DNA from: Leuctra nigra
Taxonomy: Eukaryota > Arthropoda > Insecta > Plecoptera > Leuctridae
Reading direction: 5' to 3'
Assembly: GCA_934045905.1 (NCBI GenBank)
Contig: OW203769.1
Span: 29,521,910-29,585,909 of the forward strand
DNA: 64,000 nucleotides
Part shown: piece by piece, positions 1 to 11,528 of the stretch
Layout of the letters: every line of letters starts with the position of its first letter
Position numbering within the stretch: the first letter of the stretch is position 1
Program-made: the position numbers and the translations under genes
The notes under the pieces: model-generated
Seen by the model: only the letters and a program-made list of their open reading frames with translations
Told to the model about the DNA's origin: nothing
Databases searched by the model: none

Positions 1-1319
1 ACCAGAGGTAATTTTACTTGCAATACCAAACACTTGATTACCTCCCAAAAGTGATCAATTCAGGATCTAAAATGTATCGCATCGCGTCATGCATTAGATT
101 TACCTCCCCCCCCCCCCCCCCCAATCATAACCAAACAAATAACCAAACCACCACGCATTGAAAATCCATTCCGCATCATTGTATTCATGTAAGATATGAC
201 ATCCCCCCCTCCCCCCCCACGTTTGAATCCCATCTCGTTAGCTGTGCTGCGCTGGACATGAACCCGGTCCTCGAGACAAGAAGATGCATTCCGCAGCCTC
301 CCTGGACCTCTCGATCAGATATTGAGAAGTCGGCCATCACAAATCAATCTGTGTTTTTCGCTGCATCGTTTGTTCAGGAGAACCGGTGTTTCTTTGCCCT
401 GACCACCGGTCCAAGTGGAATTCTTCGAGAGTTCGGAATTCACTGCGTCGTTTTATTCTGGCTGCGAGGAGTTGATGTAATTGGGTGAGGTTTTGGCGAT
501 GTTTCCAGAGATTTCTTCTCGTTTCCATCAGTATGCAGGTGCGCGATATAAATGCCAACTCAAACCAGGCAATATACTGATTCTCGGCAGGCCATCCAAA
601 ACTGAGTCTATTTTAGAGAAATCGTCCATTTATAAAAAAAACGATTATTCCGATATATTTTTATTCAAGAAACAGTTAGCTATTTTATCTGATTCTGGGT
701 GCCTATTCTCGAATCGCATCGAAATCGAATTTTAGACTATGCGAAATGAAATGATATATTTGTTTTTCAATGATAAAGTAGCTGAATAGATTGTGCAGTG
801 GCTCATTTCCGCATGGCAAACATTTTCAATATAATCCCTCATTGAGCAACAGACATCTAGGTGGCTCTTTTTTTTCTAAAATATGAATCAAAATATGCGT
901 TTTTATACTCTAGTTATCGATTCGTGTCATTATAGGCTTCATTCACATGACTCAGAGTAGTAGATAAATAGATCAATTTTCTCATAACCTGTAAAATGTG
1001 TAACTATTGATAAATATTGCGTATTCTCAAACTTACTTTGATATCTGTCGTTCATAATTAACCACTCTAAAAATATGTACCAAGTCTGCTGTAAGATTTC
1101 TTTATCCCCCAATATATTTAGTTGCTTCAAAGCAACTAAAAACCATTGTTGCCAAATGGCAACAATTTATATTGCAAGATTCCTGCTTTAAAACACAAGA
1201 AATATCTGAAAAAGTGATCAGTGATCAGCATGTGAATTTGATATTTGATAATTGATAAATTGCAAGATCTATTTCGCAGAACCCTTTAATTCACCATTTT
1301 AGTCAATAAAAAATCCTAC
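1..1319. other. intergenic stretch, no gene recognised
   Basis: AT-rich DNA. It holds a 17-base C run (106-122), a mixed C/T tract near 203-218, and a 10-bp-arm hairpin ATTGTTGCCA/TGGCAACAAT at 1145-1166 that resembles an RFX X-box palindrome. A weak minus-strand ORF is listed separately. Nothing else stands out. Confidence 0.5.
337..528 (-). CDS. short coding-like ORF, unrecognised
   Basis: An ATG-initiated frame of about 63 codons on the minus strand. Its product is rich in Arg, Gln and Leu (near the start METRRNLWKH, then LLAARIKRR) and ends at TGA. The composition looks more protein-like than most ORFs here. The plus strand of the same stretch is also open, there is no AATAAA close downstream, and I recognise no family. 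It may be a chance ORF or part of an exon; the codons before the ATG are open for a short distance. Confidence 0.15.
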   Translation of the reverse strand: METRRNLWKHRQNLTQLHQLLAARIKRRSEFRTLEEFHLDRWSGQRNTGSPEQTMQRKTQIDL

Positions 1320-1323
1320 TTTA

Positions 1324-2064
1324 GGGCTTGTCCATTCTTAGTCTTGTGACATTTGGAGCACATATTTGAAAGAAAAACACTGTTGGTACCTTTATTATAA
1401 TGAATTTTATTTTAAAATTGATACCCTTGCATTGCATTTTTCATTTGCTATCATAATAGAACCATAACTTTTCTGAAATATGACACGATTTAGTTGAAAA
1501 TTGGTGATAAATGTATTCTTAGTCTTGTGACAAAAAACCGCCACTATTTCAGAATGATAATTACAAAACACATATTTCTCCTCTACTGATCCCTGTATCA
1601 GCTAATGTTATATCTTACTAACTCCTAGAAACGCTTCCGAATTTAATGGCACATTCAAAAATAATGTACGACAAATAGTTTAGCTTTTGTTATCAATTGA
1701 AGAAAATATAAATTTTTGTCTTGTGACATTAGTCTTGTGACCTCTGAATTTACAACGTTAAAATATTTTTTTAAAGTACCATGACTGAATATATTTGATA
1801 TTTTGAAAATTGCCAGAAGTATCTAAAACCATAACACATTTAATATAAAAAAATCAACATTTAATAAAAACTTTTAATTCTTTTTTCAAAAACATAAAAG
1901 TAGAAATGTATTTTTTTCAATGTCAAGATATGATATATAAAATATTTTGAGTACTGTCATAAGTAGCTATTGCTTTTACACAATTAAAATAAACAAATAT
2001 AAATAAAAAAAAATATTTTTCAAAAAGTGAAAAATTTGACGGACATTCTTACGTGGACAGGCCC
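1324..2064. mobile_element. 741-bp TIR element with TTTA target duplication
   Basis: The left end reads GGGCTTGTCCATTCTTA and the right end, reverse complemented, reads GGGCCTGTCCACGTAAGAAT, so the termini are imperfect inverted repeats. TTTA flanks both sides (1320-1323 and 2065-2068). Internally the motif GTCTTGTGAC recurs near 1341, 1521, 1717 and 1731. There is no ORF of note, so it is non-autonomous. The superfamily cannot be assigned from the ends alone. Confidence 0.65.
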
Positions 2065-2068
2065 TTTA

Positions 2069-3083
2069 GCCAATCGTCAACGTCATTACAAACATATCGA
2101 ACTGTTTAGACAAATCTTGTTTCCATCCTGAAGAGTCGATGAGTAATGAGAAAGATGCTCCGTGATGTGAACATTACACATGGAGCTAATTGCCTTCTGG
2201 AGAAACAATCAATGAGGTTTCACTGACCTTTAACCAATCAATACGCAGTGAAACACATTAGTCAAATATTCCGTGCTGACGTAAAAACCGGGTCGAATCG
2301 ATGTTCTTCCAGTCAAGGTGTTTGGATAGGTTGAGATATTGAGCAAACTGTTCATTTCACGGCCCATCATACTGCCCATTATGCTAGAAGATCATGCAAC
2401 TAAATACCATGAACGAATTAAATACGTAAAGCTAATACACCTGCAAAATGTACTTTTGAAGACTACTATTATTTATTTAATTTCTATATATGTTTGCTGG
2501 ATCAGTTGTACAGAAATTAAATAAATAATTGTTATCTTTAAATATGTAACAAAATTTCGGCTGTAGGGTTCAATTTCATTTTTTTTTGCCCTGAAACAGA
2601 TGAAATTTAGCAGGTTTTGGAGGAAGTTTGTTTTTTTATTAAACTCACCAAAGATGTTCACTAAAATATGAAAATAAAGAAAACACAAAGCTTGTTTTTC
2701 TTCCCTTTTTCTATCTTCCTTTATTTCTTTCTTTCTTTCATTCATTGATTCTCTCTTTTTCCTTCCTTCATCATGTATTTTTTTCTTTTCTTCCTTGCAA
2801 TCATGCATTATTTCACACTAAACTATAGTAACCTTTTAAAATGCAAGATAGTTTAATGCTCTACCACTAATAATGAATGAACACTCCCCTGGCCTGCCAA
2901 GTGGCCCGAGCGCTCTCACTAGGCTAATGTTGTGACGTATCTTCCACCCCGACTCAATGCGATGACTGCAATCGGTTCCGGACTCAGTTATGATTCAGCC
3001 GAGGGAGACAAGTTGTTAATTAATGCGCCGTGACTTAAGCAGAGATAAGTCGCTGATCAACGCGGCGTGACTCGAGCCAATTG
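2069..3083. other. intergenic stretch with low-complexity tract
   Basis: AT-rich. A long pyrimidine-rich plus-strand tract (about 2690-2800, TTCC/TTTC-rich) produces a spurious Lys/Glu-rich ORF on the minus strand. A separate hairpin is listed. Around 2880-3080 the base composition rises toward the RT fragment that follows. Confidence 0.5.
2468..2529. repeat. perfect 18-bp inverted repeat (hairpin)
   Basis: ATTATTTATTTAATTTCT at 2468-2485 is the exact reverse complement of 2512-2529, with a spacer of about 26 bases. It could be a small fold-back element or a cruciform-prone site. Confidence 0.8.
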
Positions 3084-3170
3084 ATTCCTTCTCGGGGGAC
3101 TCCGCAGGGCGTCTTGCTGTCTCCTCCTCTCTTCGAGCTGTACATAGCAACCGTTGTTACGCGCGTCGCC
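3084..3170 (+). pseudogene. non-LTR retrotransposon reverse transcriptase fragment
   Basis: The plus frame encodes SRGTPQGVLLSPPLFELYIA, which matches the well-known RT signature of LINE-type retrotransposons (GxPQGSxLSPLLFNxYI) in the palm domain. Only this segment is recognisable. The frame stays open to about 3362, but the later residues show no further RT motifs such as the YADD box. No 5' ORF, 3' tail or target duplication is visible, so this is a short, degraded relic. It is immediately followed by a CACTG-type MITE at 3341, which may account for the truncation. Confidence 0.55.
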
Positions 3171-3340
3171 ATCAGTCAAGATGATGCAATATTCTTACAA
3201 CGTGCTGAGTCAACTTTGTCACGTACATTTCATGTCGTTTTATTTTGCATTAAAAAGTTCTGTAATCTTGAATTGTTTTCTTATGTTTTCATGATAGCTG
3301 ATGTCAGTAAATATGAAGACGTCAAATTTTATCGGAGACA

Positions 3341-3560
3341 CACTGTAAAAACAAGTAGGTAAACAACGTGAATCAAAAACAGTTAGGTACACTGTATTTA
3401 TTTCGCATTTTGCCTGAAGCCAATAAAATGTGAGCCAAAACGCTTCATGAATAATAATTAATGTGGCTCGCATTTTAGGGGATGTTTCGGGCAAAATGCA
3501 ACCTAAAATACACTGAGATTGTTTCTGATTGGCGTTTTTTTGGCTGCGAGTTTTAGAGTG
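3341..3560. mobile_element. CACTG-TIR MITE copy
   Basis: Starts CACTGTAAAAACAAGTAGGT and ends ...TTTTAGAGTG. The middle is itself palindromic around GTGAGCCAAAACGCTTCATG and GTGGCTCGCATTTTAGGGG. Same family and nearly the same length as 4618-4835. Confidence 0.65.
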
Positions 3561-3926
3561 CAGATTGGATATTGACCATTTTACTAAGAACGTAGTTTTT
3601 TAAAGGTTGATTGTAGAATATCTTGTAATTGGATATAATTCGTCTTGAACCGCTGAATTGAATCCGCATAATTCCTCCTTATGCTTCAACTAACACTATA
3701 AGTAGGTACCACGTGAAACTATGAGGGTGCTGTTAATGAGTTTATGCAGTGCGTTTCCGTAACTTTCATAAGTAAACGATCGTTTTGTCGTACGAGATGA
3801 ACAGTTAGCACAGGCAAGGTAAATAGAATACAATCAAGTTGAGACCGTGCCAATGCACATCTGCATAAAAGAATAATGAGATACGAACGTGCTAGAGTGT
3901 TGTAAACGTTTTTCTAGTTGCTCATG

Positions 3927-4052
3927 GAGGCCAATTCTTGAGTTTTGAAACCGTTCACGTTTGCATTTTGTAAAACTTGAACAAGTCTACAACTAGGCCT
4001 TCAACTTTACGTTTTATTTAAATTAAAACGTTAAAACTCAAGAATTGGCCTC
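3927..4052. repeat. 126-bp fold-back with 20-bp perfect ends
   Basis: GAGGCCAATTCTTGAGTTTT at 3927-3946 is exactly reverse complementary to 4033-4052. Inner sequence pairs imperfectly. Likely a small MITE; no clear target duplication seen. Confidence 0.7.
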
Positions 4053-4617
4053 TTGGATGTAAACAGAAAAAACAGAATAGAGTAAAGAAATGTAAACGGA
4101 TTAATACAGGCAAGGTGTATAAAATAGAATCCAGTATGCCGTGTCCACGTTCTAATGGCTCTGGATGTGGAAACCAAGGGAACGTGTGAAGAAATAGAAG
4201 AAGAGGTTCCAGGGCCGGCGCCGAGCTCGGAGCAGCGCTAGGGTTGGCTGTTATGTAAATGAAGGGGGCCAGGGGTGGGGAGTGACGACATCGAATCAGA
4301 GTACAGGCTTACGAGTCTTAACAACCACCCCCCAGCCACCCCCCGGCCACCCCCGCGCGCACGCTAATGCCGGAGCAATAAACATCGGCTCATTTGCATG
4401 CCTAGCCTCGCGACAGCACACCTGAATCATGACACCTTGATAACTAATCAACTTACACCTTGAGCAACCGTTCATTATCCAGTCGTAAAATAGAAACTTT
4501 TGGGTGACCGGAACTTATACGCTATTATGAACATCGACAAACAATTTACATAATAATGAAAAGGCATGCTTATAGGTAAATCGGAAATATTTTGAGTGAC
4601 ATCTTTTGTGTGTAGTA

Positions 4618-4835
4618 CACTGTAAAAACAGTTGTCAAAACAGCGTGACTCACAAACAGATCCAGTATTTGGCAAACATTTTGCTGAAACAGACCCTAAA
4701 ATATTAACCAAAATGGCTTCGTGAATAATATTTATTTTGGCTCATGTTTTAGGGGTCGATTTCAGGCCAAATACGATCTAAACTTATCCAAGCTGTTTGC
4801 GATTCACCCTGTTTTAGCTACTTATTTTGACAGTG
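4618..4835. mobile_element. CACTG-TIR MITE, intact copy with TA target
   Basis: Starts CACTGTAAAAACAGTTGTCA and ends TTATTTTGACAGTG, with TA on both sides (4616-4617, 4836-4837). The whole 218 bp is a near palindrome centred on a GGCTTCGTGAATAATA segment. TA target plus CACTG ends suggest a Tc1/mariner-type non-autonomous element. This is the reference copy for the family in this window. Confidence 0.75.
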
Positions 4836-4885
4836 TACCTTTACAAGTTTTGTAAAACTTATTCTTGAAGTTCACGCTATACGTC

Positions 4886-4975
4886 TTAGTTTTTCAATGC
4901 CCTGCTAAATTTTGAATAGCTGATTAGAACTATATTACCATGGCAACAGCCAACGACATTCCTAGAATGTCCACT
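4886..4975 (-). repeat. X-box-bearing dispersed repeat, copy 1
   Basis: The reverse complement matches 55600-55790: a CATTCTAGGAATGT segment, then GTTGCCATGG, TTCTAATCAGCT, AAATTTAGCAGGGCATTGAA. It carries the RFX-like motif TTACCATGGCAAC at about 4936-4948. Confidence 0.6.
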
Positions 4976-5005
4976 TAAACTTAACTACTTGTTTTAACAG
5001 AGCAT

Positions 5006-6289
5006 TGAAAATCCAGCCCGAAGTCTGAAAACCAATGTTCAAGACATAAATATTCCGATTTATGTTCGATTTGATGACAGTATTCATACCAGAAGCATAG
5101 TCCTCATCAGGTAATATGTTCTTGGATCAGACTTAACATATTGAGTAGTTTTACTATTTGTTTTGGAGCGTGGGAGTCGGCAAGGAACCGGACAAGCATC
5201 TGTGTTTCCGGAATGCTGGTTTATAGCGTAATCAAAAGATTGATGGGTGATTCGGGCCCCATTGCGGTGTTTGGGCCCTTAAATCCGCAATTACGCGCTC
5301 CCGAGTCGCACAAATTGAATATATCGGTGTTTTTATCCCAGTGTGAGGAAGAATAGCGTAGCAAGGGGTGTGCGAGTAGTGCAGGGGGGCCAAAAACCAA
5401 AATATAGTTGGCTTATTTTAGAAAAAAATTGTTCTTTAAATTAAACGTTATTTTAATACGTCAACAATTGACCTGAAAATTAGCACATTTAATGACATCT
5501 GTCTCGTGACTTCCTTTTATAAGATCCTGTGATTCGTTGAAAATCTATAATATGGTCATTTGGACTAACATTTTAGGAGTTTTTAACCATTTTCATACTA
5601 CCCTGTCTAGTTATTGCAATTTTACTGACATTTATGCTTATTTTAAAATATCCGTGAAATTTTCCAAAAGAAATTATAGTCACAAATAAATGTACACTGC
5701 TCATTTGACGCATTCGATTCGGTTGTCATGACAGCTGTTTCCAACAGCAGCAACTTTCACACACATATCACCTCATCAACGCGTATTTTCCCGGTGTTGT
5801 CTCGATGTTTGTGCCCAGCTAGTAGCGTCTGTTGTAACGCCGCACGTATCTCTAATGGAAGTGCTATCGATTCCTCTCCCCCCCCCCATGCCCCCCACAA
5901 CCACCCCCGCATGCAAATCAGCATGGCGGACGCAGACTTGCCGGTGAAGATGCCAGCAAGGGGGGGGGGGGGGGGGGGGGGGCGCTATGCTGAAATGTGG
6001 AAAATATGATTCCGCAGGGTGACTCGGGATGGAGTGGAGGGATTCTTTATATTATTGTACCCCAGTGTGAGTGAAGTAATGTCGGGTCGTAAAGGAGACG
6101 GTTATTCTGTGCTTTGCCGCGAGGATGATGAGGAGAGATCAATGATGGACCGCTTTCGACTGAGGCGGGAGCTTTAAGTGCTCACGGTTTCAGGATAATG
6201 GATTTTAATATTGTGTACACAGAAATATTTTATTCTTCTTTGTTGAGATGAGATCTTTGATAAAAGAAAGAAATCTGAAACAAAATAAT
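5006..6289. other. intergenic stretch, no gene recognised
   Basis: The 5360-5400 stretch (GTAGCAAGGGG ... GGGGGGCC) resembles ends of degraded DNA transposons but has no partner. A 23-base G run lies at 5960-5982 and a C-rich tract at 5877-5900; these create a glycine/proline-coding spurious ORF. Otherwise featureless. Confidence 0.5.
5960..5982. repeat. G homopolymer, 23 bases
   Basis: Uninterrupted run of 23 G on the plus strand. Confidence 0.9.
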
Positions 6290-6505
6290 CACATTGTAGA
6301 AACAAGAAGCAAAAGGGTGAATCAAAAACAGTTAGTGTATTTTAGGTCGTATTTTTCCTGAAACAAGTCCTATAATGTGAGCCAAATCGGCTTCATGAAA
6401 ATAATCATCTTTTGGCTCAATTTTAGGGGCTGTTTCAAGAAAAAGGTACTGTAATACATTGGAGCTGTTATATATTTATCATTTTGTTATACTTGTTTTT
6501 ATGCT
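6290..6505. mobile_element. CACTG-TIR MITE, diverged copy
   Basis: Starts CACATTGTAGAAACA and contains GTGAGCCAAATCGGCTTCAT and TTTTGGCTCAATTTTAGGGG in the same order as 3341-3560 and 4618-4835. The right end is eroded, so the end coordinate is approximate. Confidence 0.55.
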
Positions 6506-9500
6506 GAAGAACATTCCCACAGTCATTTGTTTCGATACAATTGTATACGTTTTTAAATGAGTTCCATACTCTAATTTGTTGAGCCCAATTAACACTCATG
6601 AATGTTTTCAAACTGGACTCAAAATTCAGCCTCCAACAAACTTCGTTCAGAATTGTGTAAGAGATTCATGCGGTTCATGATTAACACTTTGGAAAATAAT
6701 CGATTTTAATTTTAATTTCTTTTATAAAAAGATTTTTTAATTTTGAGATTTAGCCTCAAGACCATTCTTATATCTAACCATCTAACAACAATAATGAACA
6801 ATAATACAACAAAACACAGCAATAGAAAACAAATTACAAAACAAGTGACTTCTTCCTTGAATATTGTACAAAACTATTGTACAAAACTTTTTTTGTACAA
6901 TTCTAAACATATTGTGAATATGTTACAATTGTAACATTGGTCGGTGGAATTCTGACTTTATTTTTAACTACTTAAAATCAGTAGCTAAATTTCTTACGCT
7001 CCGAGCTTTTCCATGGTTACACTCATTTGCTGTTGCTATGGTAACAACACTGATTTATCTAGCCGATAAATTTATTGGTAGCTCGTAAAACAGGGCCTCA
7101 GACAATTTTCTCCGTGGATTTGATTGGCGGTTGAATACATTAACTCAGCTAGATCTAATCTCTGTTCGGTAGCCACGAACCTCCGGGCCCACATTTTATA
7201 CAATCTCCTCGATTATGCATCATTCCGTTCCATCCACAATTACTTCGATCCACGAGCAAAAAACAATTTCGAACAATTTCAGATTTTCATTTTTTTATCT
7301 CTGTTTTTGAGTATTATTTCACTAAATATTCAGTACTATCATGTTCGTCTCATATTGATTTCTAGCGAGATCAATTTCTTGGCTTTACCAGAAAATTGAT
7401 TGTAGTTTCTAATTCGTTTTACTGATGGACAATCTGAACAACAAGCTGCGGTCAAGGTTATGCATTTCCAGCGTTTTCATACAGTTTTCTACGAACAAAT
7501 ACAATATCGAACATGTTTAGAAATCCATTATTAATTAACATCGAAGCGCAATAATAAAAACGAACACAAATTAACATGGAAGCCGATACGTGTCAGTTTA
7601 TGTAAATCTATTCAAACAGCAATAATCAGTCTGTCATCGCGTCTAAAACCCACATTCTTTCTCAAACTCAAGCCCATTTCCATAACTCTCACTTAGTAAC
7701 AAGCTTCTTTGATACACCACTTGTTTTCCAACCTGCTTAAAAGTGATGACCGAATTTGCATCCACTTCTCCCAATAGTTTACATTAAAATCCAGCAATTA
7801 CTGTAATGGGCGTAATCATGGTGTAATCTATATTAAGCTCTATGTAGGTGTGTCAATCTGCCGTGCCAGGGTGCGACTGCAGCGCCCTCGGGGACCCGTG
7901 GACTCAAATAGAACTCTTGTTTAGCATGATAATCCAGCTACAGGGAGTGCTGGCTCATCATAAATTACGCTAAAAATATAATAAGTTTAAAATACACAGG
8001 TATTTCTTTTGTGCGGTTAAATATTATTTTAAGAGTGGTTTGTTAGTCACGTTGCCATGGCAAAGGTGATGTCAAGAGCTTATATTTCTTGGCATTGTTT
8101 GGAATTGCGTGTTTCTATTGTTCCGCTTTTAGACACTAAGTTAGTAAAACTTGCAACAAGTTTCATATTCTTGTTATATTTGTGATGTTTAATGTCTTGT
8201 GACGTCATGTCAGGTCAATTTTATGATTTCAGAAGAGAAAAACTAGATTTCCATTTGCACAGTTCCTTTGTAATTATATTTCGAGAAATCAAACAAATTT
8301 CGTAGATTTTGGAAAAGTTATAAACGTTCGAAATTTATTTATAATATCCAAGCCTGAAGAAACTAAGAACTATTTTCTTCGTAAATTTCGATAAAATGTA
8401 ATCACCCTTCATAAAATTCTTATCTCTATCGTCAATTGCCACGCAGCAAACATTTTACTTCTTAAAAAGGTAAATGAGGTAAATATTAATAAAAAATAAA
8501 ATAAATAAACTCTACTTTTAATTTTATATCCTGGTTCTAGTTAAATTCTCAACATCCTAAAAAATGCAAACGAATAATTAAAATACACATATCTTAGAAC
8601 GGATTCAAAACGTGAAATATTGACAGTAGGTATACTCTAGGATGTAGACAAACAAAACAATATTATTGTGGGACAAATAGTTTTCATGCAATTAGAAAAA
8701 TTGATAAAAATCTCAGAATTTTAAAATTATTTAACCTTGCTTTACAACAGTAAAATCGACATTGACGTCATGGGGCTAGCATTAAATGGCAACAAAGTAT
8801 TCACCTTGGTAACACATTATTGTGGACATCATTCATAGGCATTTCCCGTAAAATGTCAAATGAAATTTGAATCCGAAATTATATGATTTTTTTTTTTTAT
8901 GTCATAAGTGTATTTGTCATTATTATTGAGTTTATATACAATGAAAACATGAAACAAGACTTCACAATTAGTTATATCTAATGACTTCGATGCCTGCTAG
9001 TCTGGTCGACTAGTTGAACCCTGGGCTAGGTCACGCTGACTAGTGCAGTGGTGTGACTGCATATATCAGTAGTAAATACCCCCCTCCCCCCCCCCTCCCC
9101 TCCCGGGGGCGCCGTCGTGGCGCCTCATGCAATATGCAGCAGGGTGGCCGGCTGTACGCAGCGCCTGCATAATATCTAGGCGAGTAAAGCGGAACAACCG
9201 CAGAGCCGGAGATTAGGAGACAGGTAGACGCAACATGTGGCTGGGAACACTATGTCATGACATCTCATTGTTGCAGGCCACCATCTTGATGCCACGCATT
9301 CTCTGCTTTTTGACGATATTTTAGACTTAATTGGTACCTGGGAGATTGTATAGGCTCCGGAGATATCGTTAGTAGGAATTGAGGAATCACTCACATTACA
9401 AAAAAGCATCGATTTACCTCAATAAAGTTGTAATCTGACCCGTCAACGTGCCAACAAAATGTTTGTCCTCAGGAGGAAAACTCAATAATTTTGCATTGCT

Positions 9501-10480
9501 GATATAAAACAAAAGAAGTTCGTGCAAGCTATGAATATCACTGAGTTTAATTGCCCAATAGTATCCACTAGTGTGTGATAGAAGAAAAAAAAATTAAAAT
9601 CTGGGCCATTCTTGGTTTAGATCTATTCTTTTTTCCCAACTGAAATTGGACAATTTGAGGTGAATAGATTAGAATAGATTGGTATGATTTAATGGCGCGT
9701 CGACAACTAAGTCATTTTGAGCACATAATAATTTATTTGAATTTTATTGATCATAAATGGAGGTCTTCGGGAGGGGTCGTTCTGAAGGGCCCGGTCCGGG
9801 GGAGTCCTTCACTGGCCACAATGGGGACGAACCGGGGGACGTGGGGCGGTGTCAAAAACGCCTAAAATATCGGGCCCAATGGCAATGGCTATTAAAATTT
9901 GAAGTTAATCGGTCACACGTGTCCATTTTCAGTTTTCCACCAATCGCAATATTCCGTTAAAAATGTGACCGCTCATATGACATTAGTGTGTGTGTTAAAT
10001 TTCACATCGATGCGGTTCTTTACACTGCGAGTGAAAGAAGAACAATGACAGGTCAAGGAGGTCATGCCAGGGGCGCAACATGTTGCCGATACGTCGTGAT
10101 TTTATCAGATGCGAGCTTTTGGTTCCAGGGAGAGATTTTTGTACCTCGGTCCATTCTTTGACAGTAAAACCAGTAAAACCAGTTAGGAAATTAGCGGGAG
10201 TGAAGCTACTCGCAAAGCTCTGATTGCGATGCTGGAAAATAAATCCAAACTACTTGATGGGGGTTTTAGAGCTTTTTACAACAGTATACGGTTAAGGAAA
10301 TATGAGGGCATTTTAAATTTTTGACTCTACTTTTTAAAGAGACAGAAGATTTGTCAAGATTGGCATAAAAAAGTATTTTGTATGAAGGGCGAGTTTGGTT
10401 GAGATTCGAACAGCGCATGCGTCAAGCTAGCCGACCAACAGAATGTTGCTGTCGGTTACCAATTATTTGCCAATGGCTCA
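6506..10480. other. 4-kb intergenic stretch, no gene recognised
   Basis: AT-rich with no credible ORF. RFX-like X-boxes at 7032-7045 (GTTGCTATGGTAAC) and 8051-8064 (GTTGCCATGGCAAA); full CRE palindromes TGACGTCA at 8200-8207 and 8763-8770. A C-rich tract with interruptions lies at about 9078-9105 next to a short GC-rich patch (9105-9175). Sequence near 9600-9690 resembles 40075-40160 (CCCAACTGAAATTGGACAATTTGAG versus a close variant), so it is a dispersed repeat fragment. Confidence 0.5.
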
Positions 10481-10600
10481 CACTGAAAGTACATTCAAAA
10501 ACTGCTTGAAATACAATGGCTTGAATCTATTTTGGATTTTGCCTAAGCCAAAACAATTTCAACAGTGAAGTGACGCAGATTTGCATTTACTTTTACAGTG
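10481..10600. mobile_element. short CACTG-TIR MITE copy
   Basis: Begins CACTGAAAGTACATTC and ends GCATTTACTTTTACAGTG; the centre has TTTTGCCTAAGCCAAAACA. 120 bp, an internally deleted relative of the 218-bp copies. Confidence 0.55.
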
Positions 10601-11098
10601 CAGGATGCGAATTTAATTTTTACGAAACTGCAGAATGTCTACAGAAATATTCTATTTAAGAAATTATCAGTAACAATAAAACTAAAATGAGTTTAAATTC
10701 TTTTTCTAAAGAGAAGAGAACCTAAAAGACTGGATAACACGTTTAGCCACATCTCGATCCTCGCGCTACGGTGTGAGAATTATCAACGCATCTAACATGT
10801 CCTATGATAACTTCACGATGATTGTAAAGCTTGGAGCTTGTCATCGACTCTGTAGTATTTGGAATGTAAAACTTGTGATTCTCTGCACTCGCTAATGTTT
10901 CTAAACATGAACTCTCATTGAATACTAACTAATTCGTCCTGAGCTTTGTTAATGAAGTCAATTACAACGCGGCTTCCAGTATAGTTACTTTGTAGTAAAT
11001 AGTTGCTAATGAATGACCAAGTCTCGTGGCCGTTGTATACAGGAAACTACTCAATGCTGGTTGACACACCAGCCGCTAGGAACGACACTCACCAATCA
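10601..11098. other. intergenic stretch, nothing recognised
   Basis: No ORF, RNA gene or repeat structure seen. Confidence 0.5.
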
Positions 11099-11528
11099 CA
11101 ATAGGGAAGTCTCATGAAATTTTATTCTAGTAAATTTCTATAAATAAACACAAATAATAATGACAAATACACTTATTACCTATGAAATCTTACATTTTCA
11201 TTCATAAAAATCGAGTTCAAATATCATACGATTTTTGGCGGGAAAAACGGCCTTTAACAAGAATCAGAACTGTGATGTCATTTCCAAGTCTTGAACATTG
11301 TGTTGACATGGGGATTCCCTTGTTGCCATGGCAATATAGCAAACTGTGATGTCATTGCCAATTTTCCTGTTTTTAAATGAGAGGAGATCTATCAAACTTT
11401 GTAAATTAATTACATGAGAACTATTCGTCCAACAACAAAAATAATACCACATCTGTGTTCAGCAACATCTCAACTTTCATAAAATAAATATTATTCTGAA
11501 TTCAAATCTTCACGAGACTTCCCTATTG
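11099..11528. mobile_element. 430-bp TIR element
   Basis: CAATAGGGAAGTCTCATGAA at the left end is mirrored by TCACGAGACTTCCCTATTG at the right, one mismatch in about 19 bases; TCA flanks both sides. The inside carries two TGATGTCATT segments and an X-box GTTGCCATGGCAAT at 11322-11335. Non-coding, so a MITE. Confidence 0.6.

Noticed and set aside
2473..2808. Lys/Glu-rich 111-codon minus ORF
   Set aside because: Caused by a pyrimidine-rich low-complexity tract on the plus strand.
5728..6009. 93-codon plus ORF ending in poly-Gly
   Set aside because: The glycine run comes from the 23-base G homopolymer; the rest is low-complexity Ser/Pro.
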